A DNA stretch of 64,000 nt from Gonatopus flavifemur (taxonomy: Eukaryota > Arthropoda > Insecta > Hymenoptera > Dryinidae), in assembly GCA_018340375.1 (NCBI GenBank), contig JAFFJZ010000014.1, positions 2,542,001 through 2,606,000 on the forward strand. Direction: 5' to 3'. Position 1 is the stretch's first letter; every line of letters begins with the position of its first letter. The position numbers and the translations under genes are program-made. Of the stretch, positions 1-10,361 are shown piece after piece. The notes beneath the pieces were generated by a model. That model worked only from the letters and a program-made list of their open reading frames with translations. It did not search any database and was not told where the DNA came from.

Positions 1-83
1 TTCTAACTTTGAAAGTCTTGATTTTCCCATCCTATAAAAAATTTCTCAAAAATTCCATATTCCCAACTGGTTAATGGACTACC

Positions 84-300
84 AATATGACAATTGGCCC
101 ATGGTTGGCTCAGCATTGGCAACCAATGTTTATCCGATCATTGGACAATTGTTATATAAAAATCCAAACACAAACTCTGACTTACTCCATACCCTCTACC
201 GGCTTATAGGATTGCCGATATGACGATTGACCCATGGTTGGCTCAGCATTGGCAACCAGTGTTTATCCGATCTTGGACAATTGTTATATAAAAATCCAAA
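84..300. repeat. Two direct copies of an ~85 bp repeat
   Basis: The segment 84-168 recurs at 217-300 with only a few changes. Both copies contain GGTTGGCTCAGCATTGGC and end in TATAAAAATCCAAA. Looser GTTGGCTCAGCCTTGG-like pieces continue to about 540, and similar wording recurs near 23220-24400. I do not recognise the family. Confidence 0.75.
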
Positions 301-1634
301 GCATCTTTCATGAGAAACATTGCACAACCAACTGACTTTGGATTGACAAATGTTGGATTGTCAAATACTGGCAGCCAATGTTGGCCCGATCTACAGCCAT
401 TGGTTGTTCAAAATCTCATATTAATAGCCATTATACCTGTAACAATTACAGCAACATGTAAAAGCCCCACAATATGTATAATCATGATACATGATGCCAA
501 TGTTGGCACAAGGTTGGCTCAGCCTTGGGTCAGGATTGGCTGGATTATGCTTTTTTGCGTTCTTTCTTCTTTTTCTCTCTCTTATTCAACTTTGAAAGAG
601 TTCGTCTTGATAAGATGAGGTAAGTAATTTTAAATATATAATATAATATTAACATTTGTAATTTCTAACGAACCATAATGATTTTAACAAACGAAATATA
701 TTTCAACTTCAATGTGTAGTTTGTAACACTATAAAAGTAAACTTCTGAATTATGACAAATATTAAATACCTTCTATATTAAACTTGTGTTTGAACCAAAT
801 GATAGTTAGTAAATTACTTGTTATTTGTTATATATATTTCACTACAACTACTACCGAATTCAATAATTAACAAATATTACTTATGACACTCTTTTGAAAA
901 ACCCATACAATAACCTTAAAGTGCAACTTCTCTAAAAAACGTCGTAGAAGAACGTTCAAAAAACCCAGTGGAATAGTTTTTAATAGTCTCTTATAATAAG
1001 ATATGCTACCACAAGTAACAAAATCCCTAATAAACAAAATAGAATAAGTCTGAAAAATAGAAGCTTATGTACAAATAAAATATGTGAATCACTCAAGAAA
1101 AGAGAAGGATTCCTTCAAGAAAAAGACAACACCTACGTAGGTAGAAAGGGAAGTGGGCAGTTTCTAAACTAAAAGAAAATGGAGAATTTTCTCTAAGTAC
1201 AGCCCTCTTTAATAGGCATTTACGAATCCTTTTAAAGATAAAATGAAAGATCTCCCTGCATGAACTCTTTAACCAATCTATTAACTGTTGCATGAACTGT
1301 AGTAAATTTTCATCGAGTTCGATTTCCACCACTCAAAAAATTTCCCACTTTTCATCTAAAACCGAGGTGACAAGTTAACTAAATTTTCAACAGAGATCAC
1401 TTCAACTTTGTCTTCGATTCTTTAACAACGAAAAATCCTCAAACCTTACCAGTCACTCTAAATTGATGATTACTATAGTCATCATTGGACCCTAGTAAGG
1501 CAACGGCAGTGTTTAAAAACTCAAAACCTTCAACAACCTTTAATACAATCAATCAAACTTTTGATTTATAAAATTTAAACGAAATTCTCAAAAGATATAT
1601 ATAATCAACTGATTTATATCTTCTATCCCCCAAA
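301..1634. other. AT-rich stretch, no gene seen
   Basis: Only short, unconvincing open frames occur here. A possible splice donor (GAG|GTAAGT) lies near 617. The stretch may hold a noncoding first exon or intron of the small gene that starts at 1635, but nothing in the sequence proves it. Confidence 0.4.
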
Positions 1635-2100
1635 AGTAAGTAAATTCTATAAAAAATAATGATATAAGGTTCTCTCCTTTTCTATTTGAAATATTTTTGT
1701 CATTTGTAAAGTCATCCGAAATTAATATACATAGTCTTTATTTGTTGAATTCATAGTGTCTTTTCTTTCTTTTTCAGTGGAAATCGAACTCAAGGGTAAA
1801 ATCTTGCATTTAGAAAACATTATAAATGCAAGTAAGCGTAGAATCGCTGAAAAACATCAGCGTATTCGTACAAATACGCTTGACCTTAAAGGAAAAAAAT
1901 TAAATTCATACTTAGCAAATCTAAGAGCTTCAGAGAATTTGTTACAAAAGAGTATAGTTAAATTAAATGAACTACAATTATTATTGCAATCCCTAGAAGT
2001 TAGAAGCATTTTACAAACAAAACACATCAAAGATCCACCTTCCAGAACTCCTTGTGAATTGTTATATAATAGAAATAGTTGTACTCCTTGTAAAAAATAG
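1635..2100 (+). CDS. Small coiled-coil, Cys-tailed protein; ATG formed across an intron
   Basis: The main exon runs 1778-2100 and opens with TGGAAATCGAA right after a pyrimidine-rich acceptor (TTTCTTTTTCAG). A strong donor, AAAA|GTAAGT, lies at 1635/1636. Joining the two gives A|TG, a start codon made by splicing a 142 bp intron, and an open frame of about 107 aa. The protein is Lys/Leu-rich and probably a coiled coil over roughly residues 3-75. It ends in a Cys cluster (CTPCKK at the C terminus). The gene at 30011-30674 has the same layout: A|TG junction, ME-x-IE start, helical stretch, then proline run and CxxCKK. This pairing is the main support. I recognise no named family. It could be a lineage-specific gene family or a transposon-encoded accessory protein. 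Confidence 0.5.
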
Positions 2101-2474
2101 TAAATTCATCCCCTATTAGATTCAATACCTTTCAAAAAAAATATTCATCTAATTCCCTCTTCCTTGAAATCCCTTCTCATGAGAAAATAATGATGAAATT
2201 CGTAATTAAATGAAGTCCTTGCGTTTGAAGCAGGATTCATCGCGAAACTGAATTTTCTCATTCCTTCCCTAAATCCCCTTTTTCATCACTTTAAAATTCT
2301 AATTTCACATATTCACTTACTTTCCTTGCATGAATTGAAATATTATTTACATGAATAGATCGAATTGACTACTGGGCAAACCCCAGAGAAATTCATCTAT
2401 CAACTCTCACTACTTTTATGTATTTCAGGTTTATAAATTGGTTATCTCTATCTCTCTCTCTCTTTCTCATCTCT

Positions 2475-2514
<40 letters not shown>

Positions 2515-3311
2515 TGTCAAAATTTCAACTTCTGGGCCAACAGAATCGACGATACAAATATTTCTTATCAAATTCCCGGCTAACAGAATCGATAAATTCC
2601 AATTTTCCTTTTCAAATTCTCGGCTAGTAGAATCGTGATTCTTTCATCACAACTTATACACTGAAATTACTAACGATAAGACTTCTCTAAATAACATTTC
2701 TTATTCCTTTTTATTTTATTCTGAAAATCTTGCATGTTCTATTCCTCTGTAATACTAATTTTGAATACTGGAACGAAGATTTGTCTACTGGGCAAACCCC
2801 AGAGTAAAAGCTATCTTCCAAAAATCCAAGTTTCACTACAAAACTTATTTTGAGTAACCCTCAGAATAAATATTATGTAGGAATCTCATTTTATCAGTTC
2901 TTTCTCTTGCCTTATACCTTTTCTATGAAATCTTTTCTCTTTTCTTGAGTGGAAAACTATTAGTATTTCATGTAGTTTCATTGTTATTCGAACAACAAAC
3001 AAATCAGATAAATTTCTAGGGAAGAAGAAGGTTATTATCAGAAACAAATTTATTTAAAATTAATCAAATCTAATTCACTCAACTAAGACCCTTCATTCAT
3101 GTAATCCCTAGTTTTAAGAATAAATCCACCTACATTTCAGCATAAAAACGTAACATTTTTCATTTCACAATATCCTCTTCCCAGTCCTTGTCTAGGATTA
3201 TTTTCCTAGCTAAAGTGGGAGTTCAAAGGGAGCATCGGGCTTCGATTCGGTGTTTTCCTTTAACTATCCGTTTGTTATGAAGAAACTAAAAAGTTTTGAC
3301 GTAACACCACG
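2101..3311. other. No gene; short direct repeats
   Basis: No convincing coding frame is present. The 20-mer CTACTGGGCAAACCCCAGAG occurs twice, at 2369-2388 and 2785-2804, and contains a small inverted repeat (CTGGG/CCCAG). Three degenerate units of about 45 bp built on TCAAATTC-CGGCTA-CAGAATCG lie at roughly 2516-2640. Confidence 0.5.
2477..2512. repeat. (AT)18 microsatellite
   Basis: An uninterrupted AT run of 36 bases, just after a TC-rich run at about 2448-2468. Confidence 0.95.
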
Positions 3312-3500
3312 AAGAGCTCCCGTTATGTCAGTAAACATAAATTCATTATGAATAGTTTGGATTCGAATTGAATTCTTGATGGACAACTTACCGTTCAGAA
3401 AGAATTCATATTGCGAGTTCATGAAGAATCCTCCAGGCATTCAATTTATATTCTTTTTGAATTCATATCGAATTCGTTTTCACTCACATAACGGGGACTG
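3312..3500. mobile_element. GAATTC-rich MITE, copy 1
   Basis: The ends form an imperfect inverted repeat, with CTCCCGTTATGTCAGT at the left and ACATAACGGGGACT at the right. The inside is full of GAATTC/ATTCAT words. A close copy lies at 32867-33062 and degraded ones near 24044-24142 and 25625-25728. Similarity to the 32867 copy continues about 60 bp past the right inverted repeat. Confidence 0.6.
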
Positions 3501-3560
3501 TTCACAAATTCTTTGAGAAGTCTTCAAGAATTCAAACAGATCATTTTTGCCGTCTGGGTA

Positions 3561-4157
3561 AATAACATTTCCACAATTTTTTGTTGACTCAGAAGGGCCA
3601 TTATATCATCACTAAAGATCCAATTTAATTTCTATTCTTCAGAAAAAAAACAGCCAAGCATATATGGGTGTGTAAGCATAATGAAATTGATTTAATGTTT
3701 TGAACAAATTTATATGATCATATTAATGAATGGATTTTGCAATCTGTTATTCTGTGGACAATGTTGTTCTGGTGGAAGTGAAGTTAAATCTCGGAAACTG
3801 AATCCACACAGCACAAAAAAGTTTGGAAAGAGTTCATAATGAATTAATTTTGAATTCTGGTAGTTCCGAATGAATTCATTAAAAATTTTTTCTGAGAAAA
3901 ACCTGTGCGCTGTGTGGGGAGTGTTTGACACAATAAAGAATTTATTGGATACCCATGAAACACAAGTGTATGTATTCCTAGGAAATTCTATAAAAATTCT
4001 GTTAATGTCCACACGTCATTCAAATCACACTGTTCTGAACCAGTTATGGAGCCAACTATACTCACAGCACAGAAGTTCAAAAATAATTTCCAGAAAATAA
4101 TGAATGATTTTTTTGAATTCCAATCAGATTCTTCATGAACTGTTTTTGAACTGATGT
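3561..4157. other. No gene seen
   Basis: Overlapping open frames of up to 100 codons on both strands lack any recognisable motif. I treat this as intergenic or decayed repeat. Confidence 0.4.
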
Positions 4158-4165
4158 GCTATATG

Positions 4166-4280
4166 TAGTGTCCGACCGAAACTTTCAGCCGAAAGTGACT
4201 AAAATTTAAGTTTCCTTCGGAATCAATGGTGAAAACTTTAATTTTAGTCACTTTCGACCAACAGTTTCGGTCGGACACCA
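4166..4280. mobile_element. 115 bp hAT-type MITE with 8 bp target duplication
   Basis: The terminal inverted repeats are TAGTGTCCGACCGAAAC and its near-complement ending in GGTCGGACACCA, extending about 45 bp inward. The 8-mer GCTATATG flanks both sides (4158-4165 and 4281-4288). An 8 bp duplication and a TAGTG-type end fit hAT elements. It abuts the outer end of the large inverted repeat, and the right arm has no copy. Confidence 0.8.
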
Positions 4281-4571
4281 GCTATATGGCCGGGTATATG
4301 TGCTATACACCTGGAAAAAAGAATTATAAACCAGAGATCATTCATCTGTAATTCTGTGGTCAGTCAATCGCTATTCGTTTGATCGTTTCAGAAGTTTTAT
4401 GTATGCCCAATGAGAATACTTGAGAAAATCTCATGTGATTATTCTATATAAACTTCATATGAATATTCAGCGCATTTCAAAAATTGCTATTCAAGTATAT
4501 TTTTAACTCGTTTCTGTTTTTAATATTTCAAAAATATCTCGTGCCTCTCGGGTATTGAAGGAAAATAAGTA

Positions 4572-4798
4572 CACGGACGAAAACAGATACTAACCAGTAT
4601 AATATGAGAACAAGCATTTAGATTATACAAATTTTTTCTAAGTTCTAGTATCCATATGCTAAAGAATATTAGGTATTTATTACTCCTCAGCATATGGATA
4701 TTAAGGATTAGGAAAAATTTGTATAATCTAGATGCTTGTCCTCATATACTAACTAGTAGTAAATTTCTTATATCCGTTAGTATCTATTTTTTTCCATG
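4572..4798. mobile_element. 227 bp MITE with TA target site (left arm)
   Basis: The ends CACGGACGAAAACAGATAC and GTATCTATTTTTTTCCATG are inverted repeats, and the inner palindrome continues through CATATGGATA. TA lies on each side. The same element sits at 21604-21830 in the other arm, so it predates the duplication. Confidence 0.75.
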
Positions 4799-4860
4799 TA
4801 AGTATTCTTTGTGACCAATTTCGCATTTTGTAACTGTGATGCCACAAAAGTCTTTTACCC

Positions 4861-4905
4861 CCCCCCCCTGGTCACACATTGTCACAATTTTCACCCCCCC
4901 CCCCT
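4861..4905. other. Two C11-type homopolymer tracts
   Basis: Two runs of about 11 C (G on the minus strand) are separated by about 27 bases. The same pair in the right arm (about 21495-21545) has different run lengths, about 13 G for the partner of the first. The tracts could form G-rich structures, but this is also where assembly errors are likely. Confidence 0.6.
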
Positions 4906-6225
4906 GCCCCTTCACGTGTGACGTAATATGTGAACGACCCCAAAAGAGTAGAATTTTATTTTCAACCGACTTCAAAAAAAGATGGATATTCTCAATCTGA
5001 TTGTGTTTTCTTTCTTTTATGCATATTTCAAAAATTATTTGTCTCGGGCAAAAGTGAAACCTGATTTTTTTCTTCCTCCAAAAATCTAACATTTGAGAAT
5101 CGTTTCCTCCATGATTCTTATATAATGTGTATAGTTGTTTCAAGTTTTCAAATAACAAATGATTCAAGGCTAACAACATTGAATTTTTTATACATCCACA
5201 AAATTACGCATCCTGCAGACAACCGAGAGCAAATATAACAAAAACCCTAATTTAGGCTTGCTCCCGCAATTTTACGGGTTTCACCGTATACGTGGAAAAA
5301 TTCCATCATATTTTCATCTTCAATTATCTCAACAGGGTGTTGGGATGAAATTCTGAAAAAAACTCACACATCTTCTCAAGTAAATTCTCTTTTCAGAAAA
5401 GACTTTACAACATTTTGTTCTTCCAAAATTTTTTGGGAAAACAATTTTTGTTTCTTCAAAAACGAAAATTTATTTCAAAACACTCGGTCTGTGACTTCTT
5501 TTGAACGTACATTATAAATGCATTCTTCACAAAAATTTTCCATTTTTCAAATTGAAGGAGCCCTCAAAATTGTGTAAGTTATAAACATTTTTTCCGTTCC
5601 AGTGGAGTCATACGCATTGTGGCACGATTGCGCGCGAGGCGAAAATTTTATACTGCGAGGAAATTATACAATTCTTAGCTCGAATTTGGATAATCATTTT
5701 GCAATTATTTCCTTCTGATTTATTGTTGTGTAAATTATTATTCAAGAGAATACCAATGGAGTTATCAACTACCAAATACGTTGGTTATAAAATTGTTTCG
5801 GAGTCACAAGTTTTTGATTTTTTATCTTACATTATTTGAGGTCCATCTTTGGTACACCGAAATTTTTGTGATGATGACTCAAATTAGAAAAGCTTTGCTT
5901 ATAATTATATTGCTGTGATGCAACATCAGAAAGATAAATAATTCTTTCCACAACTGCAAATTTCGAACACAGCAACAGTATCAGGTTCATTTTCCAAAGG
6001 AAAATCATCTTCTGAAAGGAAAGTTTGAAGTCGTGAAAAAAATTGTTCATCCTTCTACCGGATCACCACAGCAGCATGAAAATGAGGAAAACTTCTCCAA
6101 TTCAAGTCATCATCACAAAGATTTCGGTGTCAAAGCCGAATGGAACTTTTTTGCTACTGCGCGTGGGAAAGGAGCTTGTGATGGCGTCGGTGGTACATTG
6201 AAACGCATAACAAGACGATACTGCC

Positions 6226-6552
6226 CGGGGAAAAGAAGTTTAGATCTATTCAGGTTTAATCAGATCTGAGTAGATCTGAATTTTGGCACACAAGATCAGA
6301 TTTAGACCTATTCAAATCTGAATAGATTTGAGTAGATCTCGTTAGATCTGAACTGAAGATCACATTGAATCTTTATGAGCAATTGATTGTTCAATTATCA
6401 AATGTTGTATGATATTTCCCATGCATGAATTCAAATTTGAACAAGTGCGGTGACAAAATACAAGCTGAAACTGCAGTTTTTCAGATCTCCATAGATCTGT
6501 TCAGATATACCCAAAATTCAGATCTGGTCAGATCTGAACCTTTTTCCCCGGT
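6226..6552. mobile_element. AGATCT-rich palindromic MITE (left arm)
   Basis: The left end CGGGGAAAAG and right end CTTTTTCCCCG are inverted. AGATCTGA/TCAGATCT words are repeated more than ten times inside in both directions. It is mirrored at about 19850-20176 in the right arm. Exact ends and target duplication are unsure. Confidence 0.55.
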
Positions 6553-6784
6553 TGCCTACAGAAAGGGACAAGAAATGGAATTTCAACAGCTGAAAGACTG
6601 TATCAATGGGCTTCGAATAATTTAAAGAATTACAGTACCACCCCAAAGTTTCTGTACACCTTTAGAAATGAGAAAAAAAGTTTGAAGTATCATATTTCAA
6701 TGACAAATAGTCGTAGGAGAAAAATAAAAAAAAAACATTTTGAAGGGCGAAGTATGGCCTTTGGGATGAATCCAACTTCGTTTC

Positions 6785-8290
6785 TCTATCATGATTCCTT
6801 GAGACGCAACATCAATTCGAATATGACGTTTTTTCACACTATTTTACATTCGATAGAGCATTTATCTCCCTTCATAATTACTTTTTGTTTGTTGATCCAC
6901 GATTTCTTTTCGCAGAGTCATTGATTCTTTGTGTTCGAAGTTTTTTGTTACAGCAAATGCTGCAATTTTGAAACCATGGGAAAAATCGAAAAATTTCGAA
7001 AGGCAAATAGTTTTTCCGAAGTTTTCTGTACGTAAAAATTCCCTTAAGGGGAAACGAGCGATAATTCGGACCTCTCTTTCTATCTATAGTCGTTTCCTCT
7101 TCTAACCAACGTGCTCCGATAGTAACGCTCGTATCCCCTCCAATATTCTGAATCAGTTGATGTCACTGTTTAAAAAAATCCAATCCAAGCAACTGCAGAA
7201 CTTGTTTTGACAAACAAATCAATCAGTCTCCGAAGAAAAATTGTAGAGCAGCGAACAAGAAATGCTCTCACCGAATGTATATTCACGTTATGCGGTGATA
7301 GAACTCCCCTTCAGGGCATACATGGAGCCAGAAAAAAATCTTATTTGCCCGAATTGTTTTTACATGTAAGGAATGCAATTAATTACTCAAAATTTTTGGT
7401 ACATATGAAGTATCTTCAAACTCATATTTTACGAAATTTTGACGATGAAATTCCGAGGATTAAACTAGTTATAGCCTTTTGTCGGAGACCTCTCGAAAAG
7501 AAAGCGGTTGACAAGATTTCTCGAAAACTAACCAATTGATCATATTCGTGAAGTTTGAATCGTTCACAGAAACGAAACGAAAATTGAAAATCATGGATCG
7601 GAAAAATCGGAGAACCACCAGTGTTTATCTTCTCGAATAAACTCCTTGGAACCGGAAAACTCGTTCAAAGAATGATCTGCATGATTTGGGGTCTTTAACA
7701 CCTCAGTATTTCGATATTCGGTTACAAAGTCGTTCCAATAAACGATTCAAACTCCAGCAACATAATTGATCTCGCTCAAACTTTGCACACTTCTCTGTAA
7801 TCACATTTTCTAGCACTTGAACGAAAGATTTCCCTTTGCACCAACTACGAACAATTTTATAAGGTAATGAATACCGAATACCGAAAATTCAAAATTTTGA
7901 GAATAATCCTTCGTTTAAGTACTAGAAAATGTTATCATAAAGAAGTGTGGAAAATTTGAGTAAGATCGGTCGATTAGTCTTGTCAACCGCGAACCATCTT
8001 TCTTCCGGGATGTCTCCGAAAGATGCCTATAACTGGCTCAACTCTTGGAATTTTACCGTCCAAATTTGGCAAAAAATAATTGAAAAGTTACTTTGTAGTC
8101 ACTAAAGAATTTGAGTAATAAATTGCATTCCTGACGTGTAAGAAAAATCGAGGAAATGAGCTTTTCTCGGCCTCTGGAACCACGTAACCCCCTGAAAATG
8201 CAGCGATTCATATTACTAGGAAGGAGGTATGAAAAAACGTCATATTCAAATGGATGTTGTGTCTTAAGAAATCACGATTTATATAAGAAT
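6785..8290. repeat. Decayed fold-back inside the left arm
   Basis: The sequence pairs with itself in several blocks: about 6790-6845 with 8228-8285 (both carry ATATGACGTTTTTTCA or its complement), 7330-7540 with 7965-8205, and 7764-7830 with 7895-7965. The halves look roughly three-quarters identical by eye. It is therefore an old palindromic element, copied again into the right arm. Confidence 0.65.
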
Positions 8291-8582
8291 TCCTAAAAAT
8301 AAATTCTAAAAAAAAATTCTAAAAAGAATTTGAATAAGAATTGCTAAAAAGTTTTCCACAATATACAACCCCTTCAAGATGATATTATAATATCATTTGT
8401 ATCAACTGATTTGAAAACCATAGTTTCAATCATTCATCAACTGGCTTGAGAAGCACAATTTGTGATATTGAATGAGTTTACATTCTCATTTTTATTCTCA
8501 AACTCCATCATTTTATGTTTGAGATCTGAATAATGAATAGTCACTCCAGAATATCAATTCATGTAAGGGATGAGTATAAATA

Positions 8583-8896
8583 AGGCTCTGTCTAGAGACA
8601 CGTTAACCCGTCTCTAACTTTCAAATTCAAGACACGTGAATTCTAAAATTTTCGTGGATATAGTGAATCCTTGAGGGATTAACTACAGAGAGGCGAAATT
8701 TCCCGTGTATCGAGTTAAAAATTGGAGCCAGGCGTGAAATTTCGCGTGTATCGGTCTTGAAAAATTCAGTACACGGGAAATTTCGCCTGTCTGTAGATAA
8801 TCCCTTGAAGATTGACTATATCCACGAGCATTTGAAAATTTCACGTGTCTCGAATTTACAACTTAAAGACAGGCTAACGTGTGTGTAGACAGAGCC
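8583..8896. mobile_element. 314 bp MITE, 8 bp target duplication
   Basis: Near-complete palindrome with ends AGGCTCTGTCTAGAGACACG and its counterpart ending in CAGAGCC. TATAAATA flanks both sides (8575-8582 and 8897-8904). The right-arm copy (about 17797-18047) has lost about 50 bp of its inner end, so insertion came before the arm duplication and the truncation after. Confidence 0.8.
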
Positions 8897-8960
8897 TATA
8901 AATAACATCTTCATTCGATATATATATTTTCGTGTATTCAGAAAGGTTCTAATTAGAGTA

Positions 8961-9580
8961 AAAGAATCATTAGAATACACTCATCAATTGTCAAACTAAT
9001 TTAAGTTTCATCGCACAATTCCAAGCCACAGAAGGGATTGAAAATTCCCAGAAAATGCTCAAGAAATCTTATTACCGTGGCTGGATCCTTTATATTAAGC
9101 CGTTTCGAATAATTATGTTTATATAATACTTTGAAAAATTTATAAGAAATCATCCCATTCGCACATTCTATACAGAGAAAAATGCGATTTGAAAGTATAG
9201 TAGTAATTGAGGAGCTGGATCGAATAACTCGCCGAGCGCTCGAACCGCGTCACAAGTTTGATGCAAAAAGTCACGTCGTAGGTCGAAAAAAAATTCGGAA
9301 TTTTGGAAATGTAAAAATACTAAGTGGTAGAGCTTGGGAAATCAATCCAAGTTACTCTTTACGATTTTTTTCCATGATTGACGATTTTCGAGAAAAAAAT
9401 GTGTTCGAGGTGGCAACCCTAGCTCCGACTATACTCATCTCGAAACCTACTTCAACCACAGGATATATGCCGGAAACGGAACTTGGTCGTGTACGTGCGC
9501 AAAGGAGGAGGTAGCTGACTCTGGGCTGCGCCACTTAGCTGGAGACTAGTAGCAACTGGTAGTTCTACGCAAGGAATCCG
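8961..9580. other. Spacer, no recognised gene
   Basis: A 110-codon open frame at 9182-9514 (plus) is the longest. It is Arg-rich at the end and shows no motif I know, so I do not call it a gene. Confidence 0.4.
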
Positions 9581-10021
9581 AACAGCCATCTTGAATGTGA
9601 TCCTTGTCAGAGATCAACGTCTTTTTTCGAACACGTACTTGATGTTAGTGTCTTCCCAATGTGCTGAGATATTCATTGAGCATCGCGACTTCACTTCGAT
9701 AATATTTGCCGACTCTTCTCCGAGGGGAGTATTTGAGAAAGTGCAGTGGATTATTTTTCTCCGCGTTACGGGAATCAAAGAGCTGACTTTGCAAATTCGC
9801 ATCCGCCAACAGCCATTTTGAAAGCCACCTCCGTAAGTGATCAACGTCTCTTTCCGCGTACGAACTTGATATTAGTGACCGTTCAATTTGCTGAGGCAGT
9901 TACAGAACATTGTGACTGTGCTTCGATAATATTTGCCAACTTCCGTCTGAGGGTGTATCTGAGAAAGTGTAGTGAATTTTCTCCGCGTCACGGGGATCAA
10001 TAGCTGACTCCGCAGATTCCG
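9581..10021. repeat. Tandem duplication, unit ~220 bp
   Basis: Unit 1 is 9581-9807 and unit 2 is 9808-10021, both starting AACAGCCAT. They share GATCAACGTCT, TTCGATAATATTTGCC and TTCTCCGCGT and look roughly 75% alike by eye. A third unit begins at about 10022 and stops. Confidence 0.75.
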
Positions 10022-10151
10022 AACAGACTCCCATTCGAGGTAGGAGATTCATTCACATTGATTATTATCACGTTCAATAACATTTCCCAATACTAAACCT
10101 AATGAATATTCAAGCATAAAAAATTTCAAGCCATTCCGGTGACTTCACGTT

Positions 10152-10168
10152 GAGTAATCGCAGAATAT
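10152..10168. repeat. LINE target-site duplication, 3' side
   Basis: GAGTAATCGCAGAATAT is identical to 14820-14836. The 17 bp direct repeats bracket the LINE exactly. Confidence 0.9.
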
Positions 10169-10198
10169 GTATGTATGTATGTATATTTATTTCTTTTC

Positions 10199-10227
10199 GG
10201 CGCCTGTTTACAGAACTTACAGGCGCC
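10199..10227 (-). other. 3'-terminal hairpin of the LINE
   Basis: GGCGCCTGT at 10199-10207 pairs perfectly with ACAGGCGCC at 10219-10227 across an 11-base loop, close to the element's 3' end. In some LINE families the reverse transcriptase recognises such a 3' stem-loop. That role here is inference. Confidence 0.7.
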
Positions 10228-10361
10228 TCCATTACCTCTCCTTACACTCCTCTTCTTACAATTATCTTGACCTCATTCAACTTAACCTCTCCTTAACCTA
10301 ATCTCCTTAATCTACTTATCACTAACCACACATTATTCTTTACAGAGAGAGAGGCATCATT

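Larger units (their letters stand above)
4281..8960 (+). repeat. Left arm of a giant inverted repeat
   Basis: This arm is the reverse complement of 15504-22121, apart from a mariner insertion in the right arm. Over 4281-7540 paired positions sum to a nearly constant 26402, and conceptual translations of matching frames are almost identical. From 7540 inward, substitutions and indels are visible. No convincing gene lies in the arm. It holds a TA-flanked MITE (4572-4798), an AGATCT-rich palindrome (about 6226-6552), an internal fold-back (about 6785-8290) and an 8 bp-TSD MITE (8583-8896). Confidence 0.95.

Noticed and set aside
310..618. 102-codon plus-strand frame
   Set aside because: It runs through the TTGGCTCAGC direct repeats and has no domain or splice support.
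7207..7539. 110-codon frame identical to 18863-19195 on the other strand
   Set aside because: The two are mirror copies from the giant inverted repeat. Conservation reflects recent duplication and not selection, and no motif is present.
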